Source: Paenibacillus_T sp033239625 (GTDB lineage Bacteria; Bacillota; Bacilli; Paenibacillales; Paenibacillaceae). From it: DNA of 64,000 nt. How positions within the stretch are numbered: position 1 is the first letter of the stretch; each line of letters starts with the position of its first letter. A model generated the notes under the pieces. That model saw only the letters and a list, made by a program, of their open reading frames with translations. It had not been told where the DNA came from and made no database searches. Shown in pieces: positions 16,164 through 25,306 of the stretch. The stretch covers positions 22,136 to 86,135 of the forward strand of contig NZ_BTCK01000030.1 in NCBI RefSeq assembly GCF_033239625.1, given 5' to 3'. A program made the position numbers and the translations under genes.

Positions 16164-18452
16164 TTACTTACCGTTCAAATCAAGCGTTGGTGTCTGATCG
16201 AAGAAGTTCCAAGGTTTAAGGAGCGTATACACCCACTCCGTCGGCATGATCGGCCATTCTTCCGCGCGGGCGACATGGGTTGTACCCGTCGTCATCCAGT
16301 ACACATTGTCCGTGTTCACGATCGACTCGTCATCCGACGTGAATTGTCCCAAGCCTGTATCCTTGTCCGCGCGGTTCGGATATTTGCCTTCCGGATATCG
16401 CTCATTCGGATCGTAGCGCGTCACCCACAGCTGCTTGTCCATGAAGTTCACGCGGTTATACAGCCACTCGTCGGAACTAAAGTTCGCTCCCTTAGCAATG
16501 GGATGCGTACCACCGGCGTAGGGAATGAGCTGATAGGACACCTTGTTGCCAACCTTATTCTCTTTGTTCTCGTTGGTTGCCAGACGGATAGAGGAAGGAT
16601 CGAATTTCTGAGCGGCTTCCTTCTCCGTCGCAATGATACGCTGTACGGTCTGCATCGTGCTCTCCCGCGGCCCGCCAGCCGTATTCTCCGCAATTACCGG
16701 ATCGATGGCGGTGAAGGAGTTGCTCTCGCCGTCAACGTCTAGATCGAGACGGAAGTTGTAAATATGCTGATGCGTCGTGCCGACAATGTTATGGTCGATC
16801 AGCGTACCGTACTTCGTATCCTCCGCCGCCGTGTCATCGTGCATCGTATCCGAGACGACGCCTTTGACCGCTTCGATGCCCGTTGCGCCCGCATTGATAC
16901 CGATCGTGCCATTCTGCGCGAACACCCAGTCAAAAATATAATCGTAGTTGCCGACCGTACTGATCCAACGAACGACAAGTTCGCGGCGCTCGGCACTTAC
17001 GTTGTCCTGCCCCATCTCCTGATGCTTGTACTCCGGTCCGGCGTAGCGCTCGAATACCGACATTGCGTTCGGAATCGTCATTGGCGCGCCAGTGAAATCC
17101 GCAATAGTCGCGTCAAGCAGCACGGCGTTATCCGGGACATCCTTACCCCGCTGAAGCGTCGACGTAAGCGTGCCCATGCCATACTCCCCGGAATCCAGGT
17201 AAGCTTTGAAATACCAGCCTACATCAGGGTCGCCATATGGAACGATCATGCCGCCGAGCGATCCCTCGTACATAATCTTCCGCTTCTTGCCTTGATCGTT
17301 ATAGGTTACGGTCGACAGGATTGGACCAACCCGGGAATCGAGCCGCAAGTGGAAGTCCCAATTCTGCCAATGAATCGTATTGCCCGTAATCGTATAGTTC
17401 TTTCCTTCAGGTTCCGTTATCTCCAGCGGCTTCGTTTCCCCTGCTGCGGCCTGGTCCCGACCGTCGTATGGCGTCGGCTTCATTGGGATCGGTACGACGC
17501 CCGCATCCTCGATCTTGATGACCTTCTTCAGCTCCAGATCAACGACCGCTACGAGATCCTCGATGGGATGCGCCCAGTAGTTGCCGTCTCCCGTGTTCAA
17601 GTACGCGACGACCTTCAAATATCGTTTATCCTGCTGCAGCTCGTCTTTGCCTCCGAAATAACCGACCGTCAGCGGCGTAGACACGACCTGCTTCACGTCC
17701 TTGATGCCCCGCTTCAACAGCGCTTGCGCATATTCCGGACTCGCTTCAATCGCCGCTTGAACCGTCGCGAAGTCGTCGAGCAGGATCATTCCGTGCGCGC
17801 CTGTTACCTCTGCGAACGTCAGCACCTGCTTCGTGACCAGATCCACCGTGCCTTCCAGCACCGTCTTGCCGTCAAGAATGACGAAGCCCGATGTTCGATG
17901 GGCCGTCACTGGTTTGCCCGACATCGCGAAATCCCACACTTGATCCTTTGGCGGCTCCTTCAACGCGATTTCGGTGAATCGGAAGCCCTCTTTGTATTTA
18001 CCGGCAGCCTTCAGAATGGTCACCGTCTCCTCGATCTCGGCTGAAGACAACGGATTCAGCGGATTGGCCACCTTCTCGACCTGGAATGTCTGATCCAGTC
18101 CTGACTGGAACACCTCATTAATGAAATGATGCGAGACGTAAGTGAGATTGTTCTTCACAATGACCGGAGCTTCCATCTCAAGACGCGTTCCATTCACAAG
18201 CGCGATGTTGGAGTTCGGCTTGATTCTGACGATCGTGCTGTTCTTCGTCAACGTAATCGTTCCAGAGAAGCTGTCCCACTTGACCGTTGCCCCGAATTGC
18301 TCCATTAACAGACGCAGTGCGACGAAATCCTCCGAACCGCCATGCGCCTCCGCGACTGTGGCCAGTCTTGGCGCCAGCCCGTTGGCTCCCAGTGCGATTG
18401 TCATTGCAGTTCCAAGTATGGCGGTTTTCTTAAGCAGCTTTCTTCGGCTCAT
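16164..18452 (-). CDS. Copper-containing primary amine oxidase (exported)
   Basis: 762 aa; oxidises primary amines to aldehydes, releasing ammonia and hydrogen peroxide. Twin-arginine leader SRRKLLKK at the N-terminus with a hydrophobic segment to AEA, so probable Tat export. Residues about 35-120 form a Cu_amine_oxidN1 stalk domain. The catalytic domain has the topaquinone precursor Tyr in TVGNYDYIFDW, copper ligands in THQHIYNF (HxH) and a distal His in TTGTTHVARAEEWP. The frame opens to 18479, but GGGGAGGA precedes ATG 18452. Divergent from an AraC-type regulator that is a plausible controller. Confidence 0.93.
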   Translation of the reverse strand: MSRRKLLKKTAILGTAMTIALGANGLAPRLATVAEAHGGSEDFVALRLLMEQFGATVKWDSFSGTITLTKNSTIVRIKPNSNIALVNGTRLEMEAPVIVKNNLTYVSHHFINEVFQSGLDQTFQVEKVANPLNPLSSAEIEETVTILKAAGKYKEGFRFTEIALKEPPKDQVWDFAMSGKPVTAHRTSGFVILDGKTVLEGTVDLVTKQVLTFAEVTGAHGMILLDDFATVQAAIEASPEYAQALLKRGIKDVKQVVSTPLTVGYFGGKDELQQDKRYLKVVAYLNTGDGNYWAHPIEDLVAVVDLELKKVIKIEDAGVVPIPMKPTPYDGRDQAAAGETKPLEITEPEGKNYTITGNTIHWQNWDFHLRLDSRVGPILSTVTYNDQGKKRKIMYEGSLGGMIVPYGDPDVGWYFKAYLDSGEYGMGTLTSTLQRGKDVPDNAVLLDATIADFTGAPMTIPNAMSVFERYAGPEYKHQEMGQDNVSAERRELVVRWISTVGNYDYIFDWVFAQNGTIGINAGATGIEAVKGVVSDTMHDDTAAEDTKYGTLIDHNIVGTTHQHIYNFRLDLDVDGESNSFTAIDPVIAENTAGGPRESTMQTVQRIIATEKEAAQKFDPSSIRLATNENKENKVGNKVSYQLIPYAGGTHPIAKGANFSSDEWLYNRVNFMDKQLWVTRYDPNERYPEGKYPNRADKDTGLGQFTSDDESIVNTDNVYWMTTGTTHVARAEEWPIMPTEWVYTLLKPWNFFDQTPTLDLNGK

Positions 18453-18635
18453 CTCTTGTTCCTCCCCATCATGCTTCATGTCTTAATGTCAATTTAACTG
18501 ACATAATAGGGGTTGGTATTGTAAAAATCGGAACACAGTGCGCAGTTTATGTTAGATAACATTACATAATCTCATTGACGGAAATAATGCCCTTTGCTAT
18601 GTTTAGTATCAAATCTGTCCCGCGGAGTGATTTCA

Positions 18636-19469
18636 TTGTTCGACGAGACTCGCAGCATCGCAGCCATAGACCGCACGCGCGGTTACATTCAATACGGGCT
18701 CCAATGGCAGACCCTAGGATACAAGGAACATGTCGTTCATTATGGAAGCGAGCCCGTCATCTATTATCAGCTCACCACAGACCGTACAAGACGCTCGATT
18801 CAAGTCGTACCCGACGGCTGCGTCGATCTGCTGTTCTGCTGCGACCCGCAGCGTCCTTCCGCTCTCGTATGCGGGACGGTGCTCGAAGGAGAGCAAATCC
18901 CCCTCCAGCCGAACGCCGTCTACTTCGGCGTCCGACTATCTTACCGCCTCAGTCTGTTATTGCCCGGCTTACCACCCAAGGATATCGTTAACGTTCAGGC
19001 GCCTATCGAGGATGCCCTCTCCCAATATGCTGATCTGTCTCCGAAGCTGGCGGCTTGCGAAGGACTCCCGCAGCGAATCGCATTATTCGAACGAGACGGA
19101 ATGCAGCTGTTGTCGGGCACCGTGCGAGACAGCGGCATCGTCGGCTACTGCATGACTTCGATGCACCGCTCGGGCGGAGCCGTCACCGTACGCGAGCTGG
19201 CCGCCGAAACCGGCTATTCCGAGCGTTATCTTCGAATGAAGTTCGAGCACACGCTCGGATTCTCTCCGAAGCTCTATAATCGGATCGTCCGTTTCCAACG
19301 AGCGCTGGACAGCGTCGTTCGCAGCGCCAATCCCTTATCGGATGTCGCTGCAAGCGGAGGTTATTATGACCAAGCGCACTTCATGAAGGACTTCAAATCG
19401 TTCAGTCAGATGACCCCTTCTCAGATCCGTGCAATGATTGGCCGCTATACCTGTTCCGACATAAAATAA
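18636..19469 (+). CDS. AraC-family transcriptional regulator
   Basis: About 277 aa. The N-terminal sensor domain contains VVPDGCVDLLFCCDP and GVRLSYRLSLLLPG, as in regulators of the DUF6597 type. The C-terminal HTH_18 domain shows VRELAAETGYSERYLRMKFEHTLGFSPKLYNRIVRFQRAL and a second helix set with GYYDQAHFMKDFKSF..TPSQIR. Start: TTG 18636 has CGGAG eight bases upstream; GTG 18627 is possible. Transcribed away from the amine oxidase across a 183-bp gap, so the two may be regulator and target. Confidence 0.88.
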   Translation: MFDETRSIAAIDRTRGYIQYGLQWQTLGYKEHVVHYGSEPVIYYQLTTDRTRRSIQVVPDGCVDLLFCCDPQRPSALVCGTVLEGEQIPLQPNAVYFGVRLSYRLSLLLPGLPPKDIVNVQAPIEDALSQYADLSPKLAACEGLPQRIALFERDGMQLLSGTVRDSGIVGYCMTSMHRSGGAVTVRELAAETGYSERYLRMKFEHTLGFSPKLYNRIVRFQRALDSVVRSANPLSDVAASGGYYDQAHFMKDFKSFSQMTPSQIRAMIGRYTCSDIK

Positions 19470-19506
19470 AGCGCAAGCACTGTTCGTCAGAACAATGCTT
19501 GCGCTT
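19469..19506. terminator. Bidirectional terminator
   Basis: Perfect arms AAGCGCAAGCA (19469-19479) and TGCTTGCGCTT (19496-19506) between the convergent AraC and MFS genes. Confidence 0.85.
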
Positions 19507-19535
19507 CTACACTTCATCCCTTACCTATCCGTTCC

Positions 19536-20765
19536 CTATGGCGATGTCACAGCCTCCGGTTCCTTCTCGCTGTTGATCCGGCGCTTGCCGGCCACCGCCA
19601 TCATAGCCATGGATAGCAGCATCAATGCCGCCAATCCAGTAATGAGCCACATCGTCGCGGTCGTGCCGTAGCTATCCATCAGCCAGCCCGCGATACGCGG
19701 GAAGACCGCTCCGCCGATACCGCCTGCAGCGACCATGAGGCTCGTCGTCCGTTCTGTCAGCCCCTCAATGCGGCTATTCGCATAGACAAGACCAACAGCG
19801 AACATGCCCGACATAATTAACCCGCCAATACACGTCCATATCATGAGGCCGTTGAACGACATCGTAACCGCCGACGCTGAGAATACGACGACCGTACCGA
19901 TGCAAGCAGCCGTCAGATAGACCGGATAGCTGACCCGATCGGCCAATCTGCCGGCGAACAGCCTGCCGATGACCATGAACAGCCAGAACAAGCTAAGCAC
20001 CGACGCCGCATTCGTTTCCTCTGCCCCCGTACGCTGCATTAGGAACGAAGCCAAGTAGTTGGAGAAGCTCATCTCCAGTCCGACATAGATAAGGAAGAAC
20101 AGAATGCCGAAGATGAGAAAAGGCATCATGCTGCGGTTGTACTTCGCTTTCGCGACTGGCGCTTTACCCTCTGCTGCACGAGCCTCGGCCGAACGGGAAG
20201 GCCAGCCGATCTGATCATCCGCCTTACCGAACGATACGGTCAGCCACAGCAGCATCGTCACACCGGAAATCGCGGTCAGCAGCGGGAACGTCAACTGCCA
20301 GTAGCCGAGATGGATGAGATACGCTGCGCCGAGCGGCATAATAAGCGCCCCGACCCCGAAGAACACTTCAAGGAAGGCCATCGACGATGCCTTCTTCTTC
20401 TCCTCCGCCAGCTCGATGATCGTCGCTCCGACGATTGCTTCTGCCATACCGAAGCCAAGGCCCGCGAGCGGAGCAATGACCAGCATCAATCCCCATGGCG
20501 GCAGCATGCTGTAAGCAGCCTGCGCGACCGTCAGACTGGCGAAGGCGATGACGAGCGTGCTTCGTTTGCCGATCCGAGCGGTCAGCATCGGTGCGGCCAG
20601 TACCCCTATCAAATAACCGACGAACTGATCCGAGATCCACAAGCTTCCTATTTTATAATCCAAATCGTAATATGCAATTATCGGCTCCAATAATGCACCA
20701 GTAAGAACCATAGCTAGCCCTATTAATAGATAGGACAGACTGCCGACGGCGATCAGTTTACGCAT
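19536..20765 (-). CDS. Major facilitator superfamily permease
   Basis: 409 aa with about 12 membrane segments; begins LIAVGSLSYLLIGLAMVLTG. The loop 2-3 motif appears as LTARIGKRSTLVIAF, and a charged central loop (residues about 185-215, ARAAEGKAPVAKAKYNRS) separates the halves; the second half repeats the motif as LFAGRLADRVSYP. Overall layout resembles FucP-like or unknown-substrate MFS carriers. AAGGAG precedes the ATG. Stands alone between a bidirectional terminator and the divergent GNAT gene. Confidence 0.9.
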   Translation of the reverse strand: MRKLIAVGSLSYLLIGLAMVLTGALLEPIIAYYDLDYKIGSLWISDQFVGYLIGVLAAPMLTARIGKRSTLVIAFASLTVAQAAYSMLPPWGLMLVIAPLAGLGFGMAEAIVGATIIELAEEKKKASSMAFLEVFFGVGALIMPLGAAYLIHLGYWQLTFPLLTAISGVTMLLWLTVSFGKADDQIGWPSRSAEARAAEGKAPVAKAKYNRSMMPFLIFGILFFLIYVGLEMSFSNYLASFLMQRTGAEETNAASVLSLFWLFMVIGRLFAGRLADRVSYPVYLTAACIGTVVVFSASAVTMSFNGLMIWTCIGGLIMSGMFAVGLVYANSRIEGLTERTTSLMVAAGGIGGAVFPRIAGWLMDSYGTTATMWLITGLAALMLLSMAMMAVAGKRRINSEKEPEAVTSP

Positions 20766-20884
20766 ACGAGCTCCTTAAACTTTAAGCTAAGATTGCGATG
20801 CAATGCTCTCATCATACCACGATCGAGCTCGGTTCGTATTATAATGACACCAATAAGGATTCGAATCTTTCGTGACAGGAGATC

Positions 20885-21391
20885 ATGCCAATCATGACTA
20901 TGCCTTCTCAAAATCTGCATTTTCGCTTCGTCCCGATGAGCCGCGAGCATGCCGAGGAGCTGTGCAACTGGCGCTACGAGGCGCCGTTCGACCTCTACGG
21001 CTGGTCCGACTATCACGTCATGGAGGCCGAGGGCATCGAGTTCGGCGACGCCGATATTCGCAGCCAGCAATACATGGCTGTGCTTGACCAGAACGGCCAA
21101 ATGATCGGCTTCGTCCAACTGTTCCCGCTGCTTGGCGTCACACGCCTCGGACTGGGACTGCGTCCTGATCGGTGCGGCCAAGGGCTTGGCGCTGCATTCG
21201 CCCGCGCCACCGCGGAGCAAGCGCTAAAGCGTGCGCCGCAAGACGAGATTGATCTCGAAGTGCTAACCTGGAACGTACGAGCCATTCGCGCCTACCAGAA
21301 AGCAGGCTTCCACATCGCGGATACGTATGTAAGGCCGACGCCAACAGGAGAAGCCGAGTTCCACTGTATGGTATTCGCCGCCGCTGACTGA
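20885..21391 (+). CDS. GNAT family N-acetyltransferase
   Basis: 168 aa. Acetyl-CoA binding motif A is LGLGLRPDRCGQGLGAAFARATAEQAL (R/Q-x-x-G-x-G), motif B is LTWNVRAIRAYQKAGFH. The N-terminal LRFVPMSREHAEELCNW is typical of RimI/aminoglycoside-acetyltransferase-like members. Acceptor unknown. AGGAG lies five bases upstream of ATG 20885, and a TATAAT-like -10 occurs near 20840. Confidence 0.9.
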   Translation: MPIMTMPSQNLHFRFVPMSREHAEELCNWRYEAPFDLYGWSDYHVMEAEGIEFGDADIRSQQYMAVLDQNGQMIGFVQLFPLLGVTRLGLGLRPDRCGQGLGAAFARATAEQALKRAPQDEIDLEVLTWNVRAIRAYQKAGFHIADTYVRPTPTGEAEFHCMVFAAAD

Positions 21392-21416
21392 GCAGCGACG
21401 GCGGTCGCGAATCATT

Positions 21417-21710
21417 TTAGATCAGACGAACGACTTGAATGACATTGCCGCCTTGCACAACCTCAATCACATGCCGCTTCGGCACATATACAACCGCACC
21501 GTCGCCGACTCGAATGTCAGCCTGCTGCCCGAGCCCGTAGAATACGTCATCAGCCAGCGCTTCCATCACTTCCGCTCGCTCCGTCTCCCCAAGCTCCTCC
21601 CATTCTTCCCTCGTCATCTCAAAAAATGTATAGCTGTTCGGAATCGCGCTTACCGCAGCCGTCAAATCAGTCAATATATCCGCATATTCGCGTGCATGTC
21701 TAACGCCCAT
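21417..21710 (-). CDS. Small hypothetical protein
   Basis: 97 aa, acidic, no membrane segment. N-terminal helices (EYADILTDLTAAVSAIP, MTREEWEELGETERAEVMEALADDVFYGLG) followed by a short beta part (GDGAVVYVPKRHVIEVV..NVIQVV). AAGGGATGA precedes the ATG. Not recognised. The large opposite frame over it is an artefact. Confidence 0.65.
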   Translation of the reverse strand: MGVRHAREYADILTDLTAAVSAIPNSYTFFEMTREEWEELGETERAEVMEALADDVFYGLGQQADIRVGDGAVVYVPKRHVIEVVQGGNVIQVVRLI

Positions 21711-21894
21711 GACTTCATCCCTTTCTTATCAGAACATCTTGTTGATGGTCATTCCATTTTACAACAAAATAACAGCCCTTTCATTGCCAACCAAGCTATG
21801 TACACAAAACAATTTTTTAAACGTCTCTGCCTAAATTTATTCTGCATCGTCCGATTAGTTTCGAGTCCATTCCACAAAAAGGGACGTCCATCTA

Positions 21895-21922
21895 TAACTT
21901 CTGCCCCCTATCGTGTCGATAT
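21895..21922 (+). promoter_or_regulatory. Sigma-D-type promoter of motAB
   Basis: TAAC (21895-21898), 16-bp spacer, GTCGATAT (21915-21922) against the flagellar sigma-D consensus TAAA-N15-GCCGATAT. It lies 80 bp before motA. motAB is a sigma-D operon in Bacillus. Confidence 0.65.
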
Positions 21923-22002
21923 AGTTAGAAAAGAGATGCTTCGCGCATCAAGGCGCTATAACCAAGCAAGCCGAAACTTTCTACTATTGGACGGGGTGTA
22001 TT

Positions 22003-22803
22003 ATGGAGAAATCAACTGGAATCGGTATTGGACTCGGGTTAGTCGCCGTCGTATTCGGCATGTACCTTAAGGGAGCGCCAATCGTCAACCTGGTCAATAA
22101 CCCAGCAGCTTATGTCATCATCTTGGTTGGTACGGCAGCATCGCTGTTCGTCGGTTTCCCACTATCAGAGATTAAGAAAATTCCAACGCTATTCCGCATC
22201 ATCTTCACGGAGCAGAAGCTGCCATCGCGCGAGAATCTGATCCGTCTGTTCATGGAATGGGCAACGATCACGCGTCGTGAAGGTCTGCTCGCACTGGAAG
22301 CGAAAGTCGATGAAATCGATGACGCCTTCCTGCGCAACGGTATGCGGATGATTATTGACGGCAATGAGCAAGAGTTCGTACGCGACGTTCTGCTCGAGGA
22401 TATTTCCGCGACGGAACAACGCCATAAAGCAGGAGCACTGCTGTTCTCCCAGGCTGGTATGTATGCGCCGACGCTCGGGGTACTCGGTGCCGTTATCGGT
22501 CTGATCGCCGCACTGGCGGATATGAGCGATATGGAGAAGCTCTCCCATGCCATCGCAGCCGCGTTCATCGCGACGCTGCTCGGTATTTTCACCGGTTACG
22601 TTCTGTGGCATCCGATCTCGAACAAGCTGAAGCGCCTGTCCCAACGCGAGACGGAGCTTCGCATGATGATGGTGGAAGGCCTGCTGTCGATTCAGAGCGG
22701 CGTATCTACAATCGCAATCAACCAGAAGCTGTCGGTTTACCTGACGCCTACGGAACGCTTGAAGATGCAGGAGAAGGAGGAAGGCAGCGGTGAGAAAGCG
22801 TAA
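22003..22803 (+). CDS. motA: Flagellar motor stator protein MotA
   Basis: 266-aa inner-membrane stator subunit that converts ion flow to flagellar torque with MotB. Four membrane helices: residues about 4-22 (GIGIGLGLVAVVFGMYL), 33-52, then after the cytoplasmic loop 148-170 (YAPTLGVLGAVIGLIAALA) and 182-203 (AIAAAFIATLLGIFTGYVLW). The cytoplasmic loop holds the charged residues that contact FliG (TRREGLLALEAK, RNGMRMIIDG). Ends GEGS..EKA and overlaps motB by 14 bp. Sigma-D-like promoter at 21895. Confidence 0.96.
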   Translation: MEKSTGIGIGLGLVAVVFGMYLKGAPIVNLVNNPAAYVIILVGTAASLFVGFPLSEIKKIPTLFRIIFTEQKLPSRENLIRLFMEWATITRREGLLALEAKVDEIDDAFLRNGMRMIIDGNEQEFVRDVLLEDISATEQRHKAGALLFSQAGMYAPTLGVLGAVIGLIAALADMSDMEKLSHAIAAAFIATLLGIFTGYVLWHPISNKLKRLSQRETELRMMMVEGLLSIQSGVSTIAINQKLSVYLTPTERLKMQEKEEGSGEKA

Positions 22804-23635
22804 ACACGGTAGTGATCACGAGGAGCATGCGGACGAGTCCTGGCTCATCCCTTATGCCGACCTAATGACGCTGCTGCTGGCGCTATTCATTGTCTTGTTC
22901 TCCATGAGCTCTGTTGACGCGAAGCGATTCGACGAGATGAGCCGCGCGTTCAACTTGGCACTCGATGGCGGTATTGGTGTATTGGACGGCGGCAAGACGC
23001 TGGACGAGAACATGACGCCTAAGAAGGATAACGAAGAGAGCCAGCAGACGCAGGACATTACACAGGCGGCTGCGAAGAAGAATCAGAACGACGATCTCGA
23101 GAAGCTGCGGAAGAAAGAACAAGAAGATCTCGAGAAGCTGAAGAAGCAGCTCGACAAATATATTAAGACGGCGGGCCTGACAACCCAGCTCGACACGAAG
23201 CTGAATCAGTCTCAGCTGCTCATTACGATCAGCGATAACGCGCTGTTCGCATCCGGCAGCGCCGATCTGAAGCCGGAATCGAAGAAGCTGGGCCAAGCCA
23301 TCTCGAAGATGCTTAAGCAGTATCCTGGTTACGAGATTATCGTAGCCGGCCATACCGACAACCAGCCGATCTCGAACAGCATCTTCCGCAACAACTGGGA
23401 GCTCAGCTCGCAGCGTGCGCTCAACTTCATGGAGATTCTGCTCACAAGCTCGGCGCTCGATCCGACCCTTATCAGCTCGACCGGTTATGGCGAATATCGC
23501 CCGCTCGACACGAACAAGACCGACGCAGGGCGTGCGAAGAACCGCCGCGTAGAAGTATCTCTCATGCGCAAGTATACCGACGTCGATACGGTTACGAACA
23601 ATACAGCGGCCACGGCCGCTGCAACGAACGAGTAA
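22790..23635 (+). CDS. motB: Flagellar motor stator protein MotB
   Basis: 281 aa. A single membrane helix near the N-terminus contains the ion-binding Asp in PYADLMTLLLALFIVLFSM, then an extended, Lys/Glu/Gln-rich coiled linker (residues 75-125), then the OmpA-like peptidoglycan-binding domain with ISDNALFASGSADLKPES, VAGHTDNQPI and GRAKNRRVEVSL. The linker is richer in charged heptads than usual. Overlaps motA; a strong GGAGGAAGG lies inside the motA end. Proton or sodium use cannot be decided from this alone, although the pore sequence is MotB-like. Confidence 0.96.
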   Translation: MRKRKHGSDHEEHADESWLIPYADLMTLLLALFIVLFSMSSVDAKRFDEMSRAFNLALDGGIGVLDGGKTLDENMTPKKDNEESQQTQDITQAAAKKNQNDDLEKLRKKEQEDLEKLKKQLDKYIKTAGLTTQLDTKLNQSQLLITISDNALFASGSADLKPESKKLGQAISKMLKQYPGYEIIVAGHTDNQPISNSIFRNNWELSSQRALNFMEILLTSSALDPTLISSTGYGEYRPLDTNKTDAGRAKNRRVEVSLMRKYTDVDTVTNNTAATAAATNE

Positions 23636-23648
23636 CCCATTACACAAC

Positions 23649-23696
23649 AAAGGCTGAACCACGAATCGCCCGTAGGCGATACACGGTTCAGCCTTT
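23649..23696. terminator. Bidirectional terminator between motB and rluF
   Basis: Perfect 12-bp arms AAAGGCTGAACC (23649-23660) and GGTTCAGCCTTT (23685-23696) between convergent genes. Confidence 0.88.
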
Positions 23697-23703
23697 GTTC
23701 TTG

Positions 23704-24408
23704 TTAGTCTGCCGGATCGTAATTGAGCGTCTGGAACAGCTCGTCCAGCTCATCGCGCTGCAAATCCCGCCATCTGCCGATCGCAAGGTCGCCTAGATGG
23801 ATGTTCATAATGCGCAGCCGTCTCAGCCTTACGACACGGTAGCCGAAAGCTTCGCACATCCGGCGAATCTGTCGGTTCTTGCCTTCTGTCAGAATGATCT
23901 TGAACATTCGCTCCGCCACACGCGTCACCTTGCATGGCAGCGTCATCGTGCCGAGAATGCGGACGCCCTCGCTCATCCCTTTCAGAAACATCGGCGTTAC
24001 CGCCCGATCGACTGTGACAATGTACTCCTTCTCGTGGCGTCCTTCTGACCGCAGAATCCGGTTGACGATATCGCCGTCGTTGGTCATCAGGATGAGACCT
24101 TCCGAATCTTTATCCAGTCGCCCGATCGGGAAAATCCGTTCCTTATGTCCGACGAAATCTACAATATTGCCTTTCACCTGCTGCTCTGTCGTGCTCGTAA
24201 TGCCTACGGGCTTGTTGAGCGCGATATACACATGGCGCTTCGAAGCGCCAACCCGTTTGCCGTTGACGCGAACGTCGTCGCCTGGCTCAGCTTGGCTGCC
24301 AAGCTGAGCCTTCACGCCGTTGATCGTGACACGGCCTTCCTCTACGAGCTTGTCGGCCTCTCGGCGTGAGCAGAATCCCGTCTCGCTTATAAACTTATTA
24401 ATTCTCAC
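23704..24408 (-). CDS. rluF: 23S rRNA pseudouridine synthase, RluF type
   Basis: 234 aa. N-terminal S4 RNA-binding domain (MRINKFISETGFCSRREADKLVEEGRVTIN), then the RsuA/RluB/E/F catalytic domain with GRLDKDSEGL, where Asp is the catalytic nucleophile, and EGKNRQIRRMCEAFGY. The RluF assignment (U2604 region of 23S rRNA) follows from INKFISETGFCSRREAD and overall length; RluB-like specificity is less likely. GTG start with GGTGAAG upstream; only six bases follow the upstream oxidoreductase stop, so they are cotranscribed. Confidence 0.9.
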   Translation of the reverse strand: MRINKFISETGFCSRREADKLVEEGRVTINGVKAQLGSQAEPGDDVRVNGKRVGASKRHVYIALNKPVGITSTTEQQVKGNIVDFVGHKERIFPIGRLDKDSEGLILMTNDGDIVNRILRSEGRHEKEYIVTVDRAVTPMFLKGMSEGVRILGTMTLPCKVTRVAERMFKIILTEGKNRQIRRMCEAFGYRVVRLRRLRIMNIHLGDLAIGRWRDLQRDELDELFQTLNYDPAD

Positions 24409-24414
24409 TTGTCT

Positions 24415-25200
24415 TCACCCCATCATGCCGCTATCCGTACTATCATTCATGCTGCCGCCGTTTCCTTGCGATGGAGCGCCGAGCTCCGCTGTATCCGCAG
24501 AGTTATACACATATACGCCTTCCGTAGCGGTACGCGATCCTGCCTGCAGCATCGCTGCAGCGACTGTATCGCCGCTAATCGGCCGATAACGCTTCAGCGC
24601 GCCCATCATGAGCGGACGAATCGCCAGCGCGGCCCAGGAGCCGAATAACTCGCCAAGGCGCACCTCCTGCCGTTTGCCGAGCAGCAACGATGGACGGAAC
24701 AAGTGAAGCTCCGGCAGCTTCAGCTCTGCCAGCTCCTCCTCGAGCTCTCCCTTCACCCTGCTGTAGAAAAACGGCGACGTCGTCGAAGCGCCCATCGCAG
24801 TAACGGCCACATACTTGCGTACCCGCTGAGCTTTCGCCCACTCGCCCAACACCAGCGGGTAGTCGAGATCGACTTTACGGAACGCTTCCTTCGTCTTCGC
24901 CTTCCGTATGGTCGTACCGAGCGCACAGTAGACGACATCTGCCTCGACGTCGGACAACGCTTCATACATGCGGTCGAAATCAGCGACGATAACCCGCAGC
25001 TTGCCCACATTCGCTCCTGCAGCTGCAACTACCCGTCCAGATGCGCCATCCAGCGGCCGTCTGGCCAGTACAGTCAAGCTGATGCAATGCGGCTCCGCCA
25101 GCAGTCTTCTAAGCAGTGCGCTGCCCACCAGGCCCGTAGCGCCCACTAGAAGCGCCCGATACTCCATTGCAGGAGCGGATCGTGATTGATTCCGTTCCAC
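24415..25200 (-). CDS. NAD(P)-binding oxidoreductase, TIP30/HTATIP2-like
   Basis: 261 aa. Rossmann motif LVGATGLVGSALLRRLL near the N-terminus, then VADFDRMYEALSDVEADVVYCALGTT and KYVAVTAMGAS..FFYSRVKGELEEEL (atypical short-chain dehydrogenase with YxxxK-like YSRVK). This is the pattern of bacterial TIP30-like atypical SDRs. Start: the frame opens at TTG 25233, but AAGGATGG lies eight bases before GTG 25200; ATG 25167 is a later option. Upstream of and coupled to rluF. Confidence 0.8.
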   Translation of the reverse strand: MERNQSRSAPAMEYRALLVGATGLVGSALLRRLLAEPHCISLTVLARRPLDGASGRVVAAAGANVGKLRVIVADFDRMYEALSDVEADVVYCALGTTIRKAKTKEAFRKVDLDYPLVLGEWAKAQRVRKYVAVTAMGASTTSPFFYSRVKGELEEELAELKLPELHLFRPSLLLGKRQEVRLGELFGSWAALAIRPLMMGALKRYRPISGDTVAAAMLQAGSRTATEGVYVYNSADTAELGAPSQGNGGSMNDSTDSGMMG

Positions 25201-25306
25201 GTGCCGATCCCATCCTTCATATGCCGCATTCAATTCTAACGATCTGTATCGTCTATTGTACCTGATTTCGGCTCGTCAATCGAGACCGCCTCGACGCACA
25301 GAACAT

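Noticed and set aside
16764..18044. 426-aa plus-strand open frame
   Set aside because: Antisense to the copper amine oxidase, whose motifs are clear.
21435..22070. 211-aa plus-strand frame before motA
   Set aside because: Overlaps the 97-aa minus gene, the sigma-D promoter and the motA start; composition unlike a protein.
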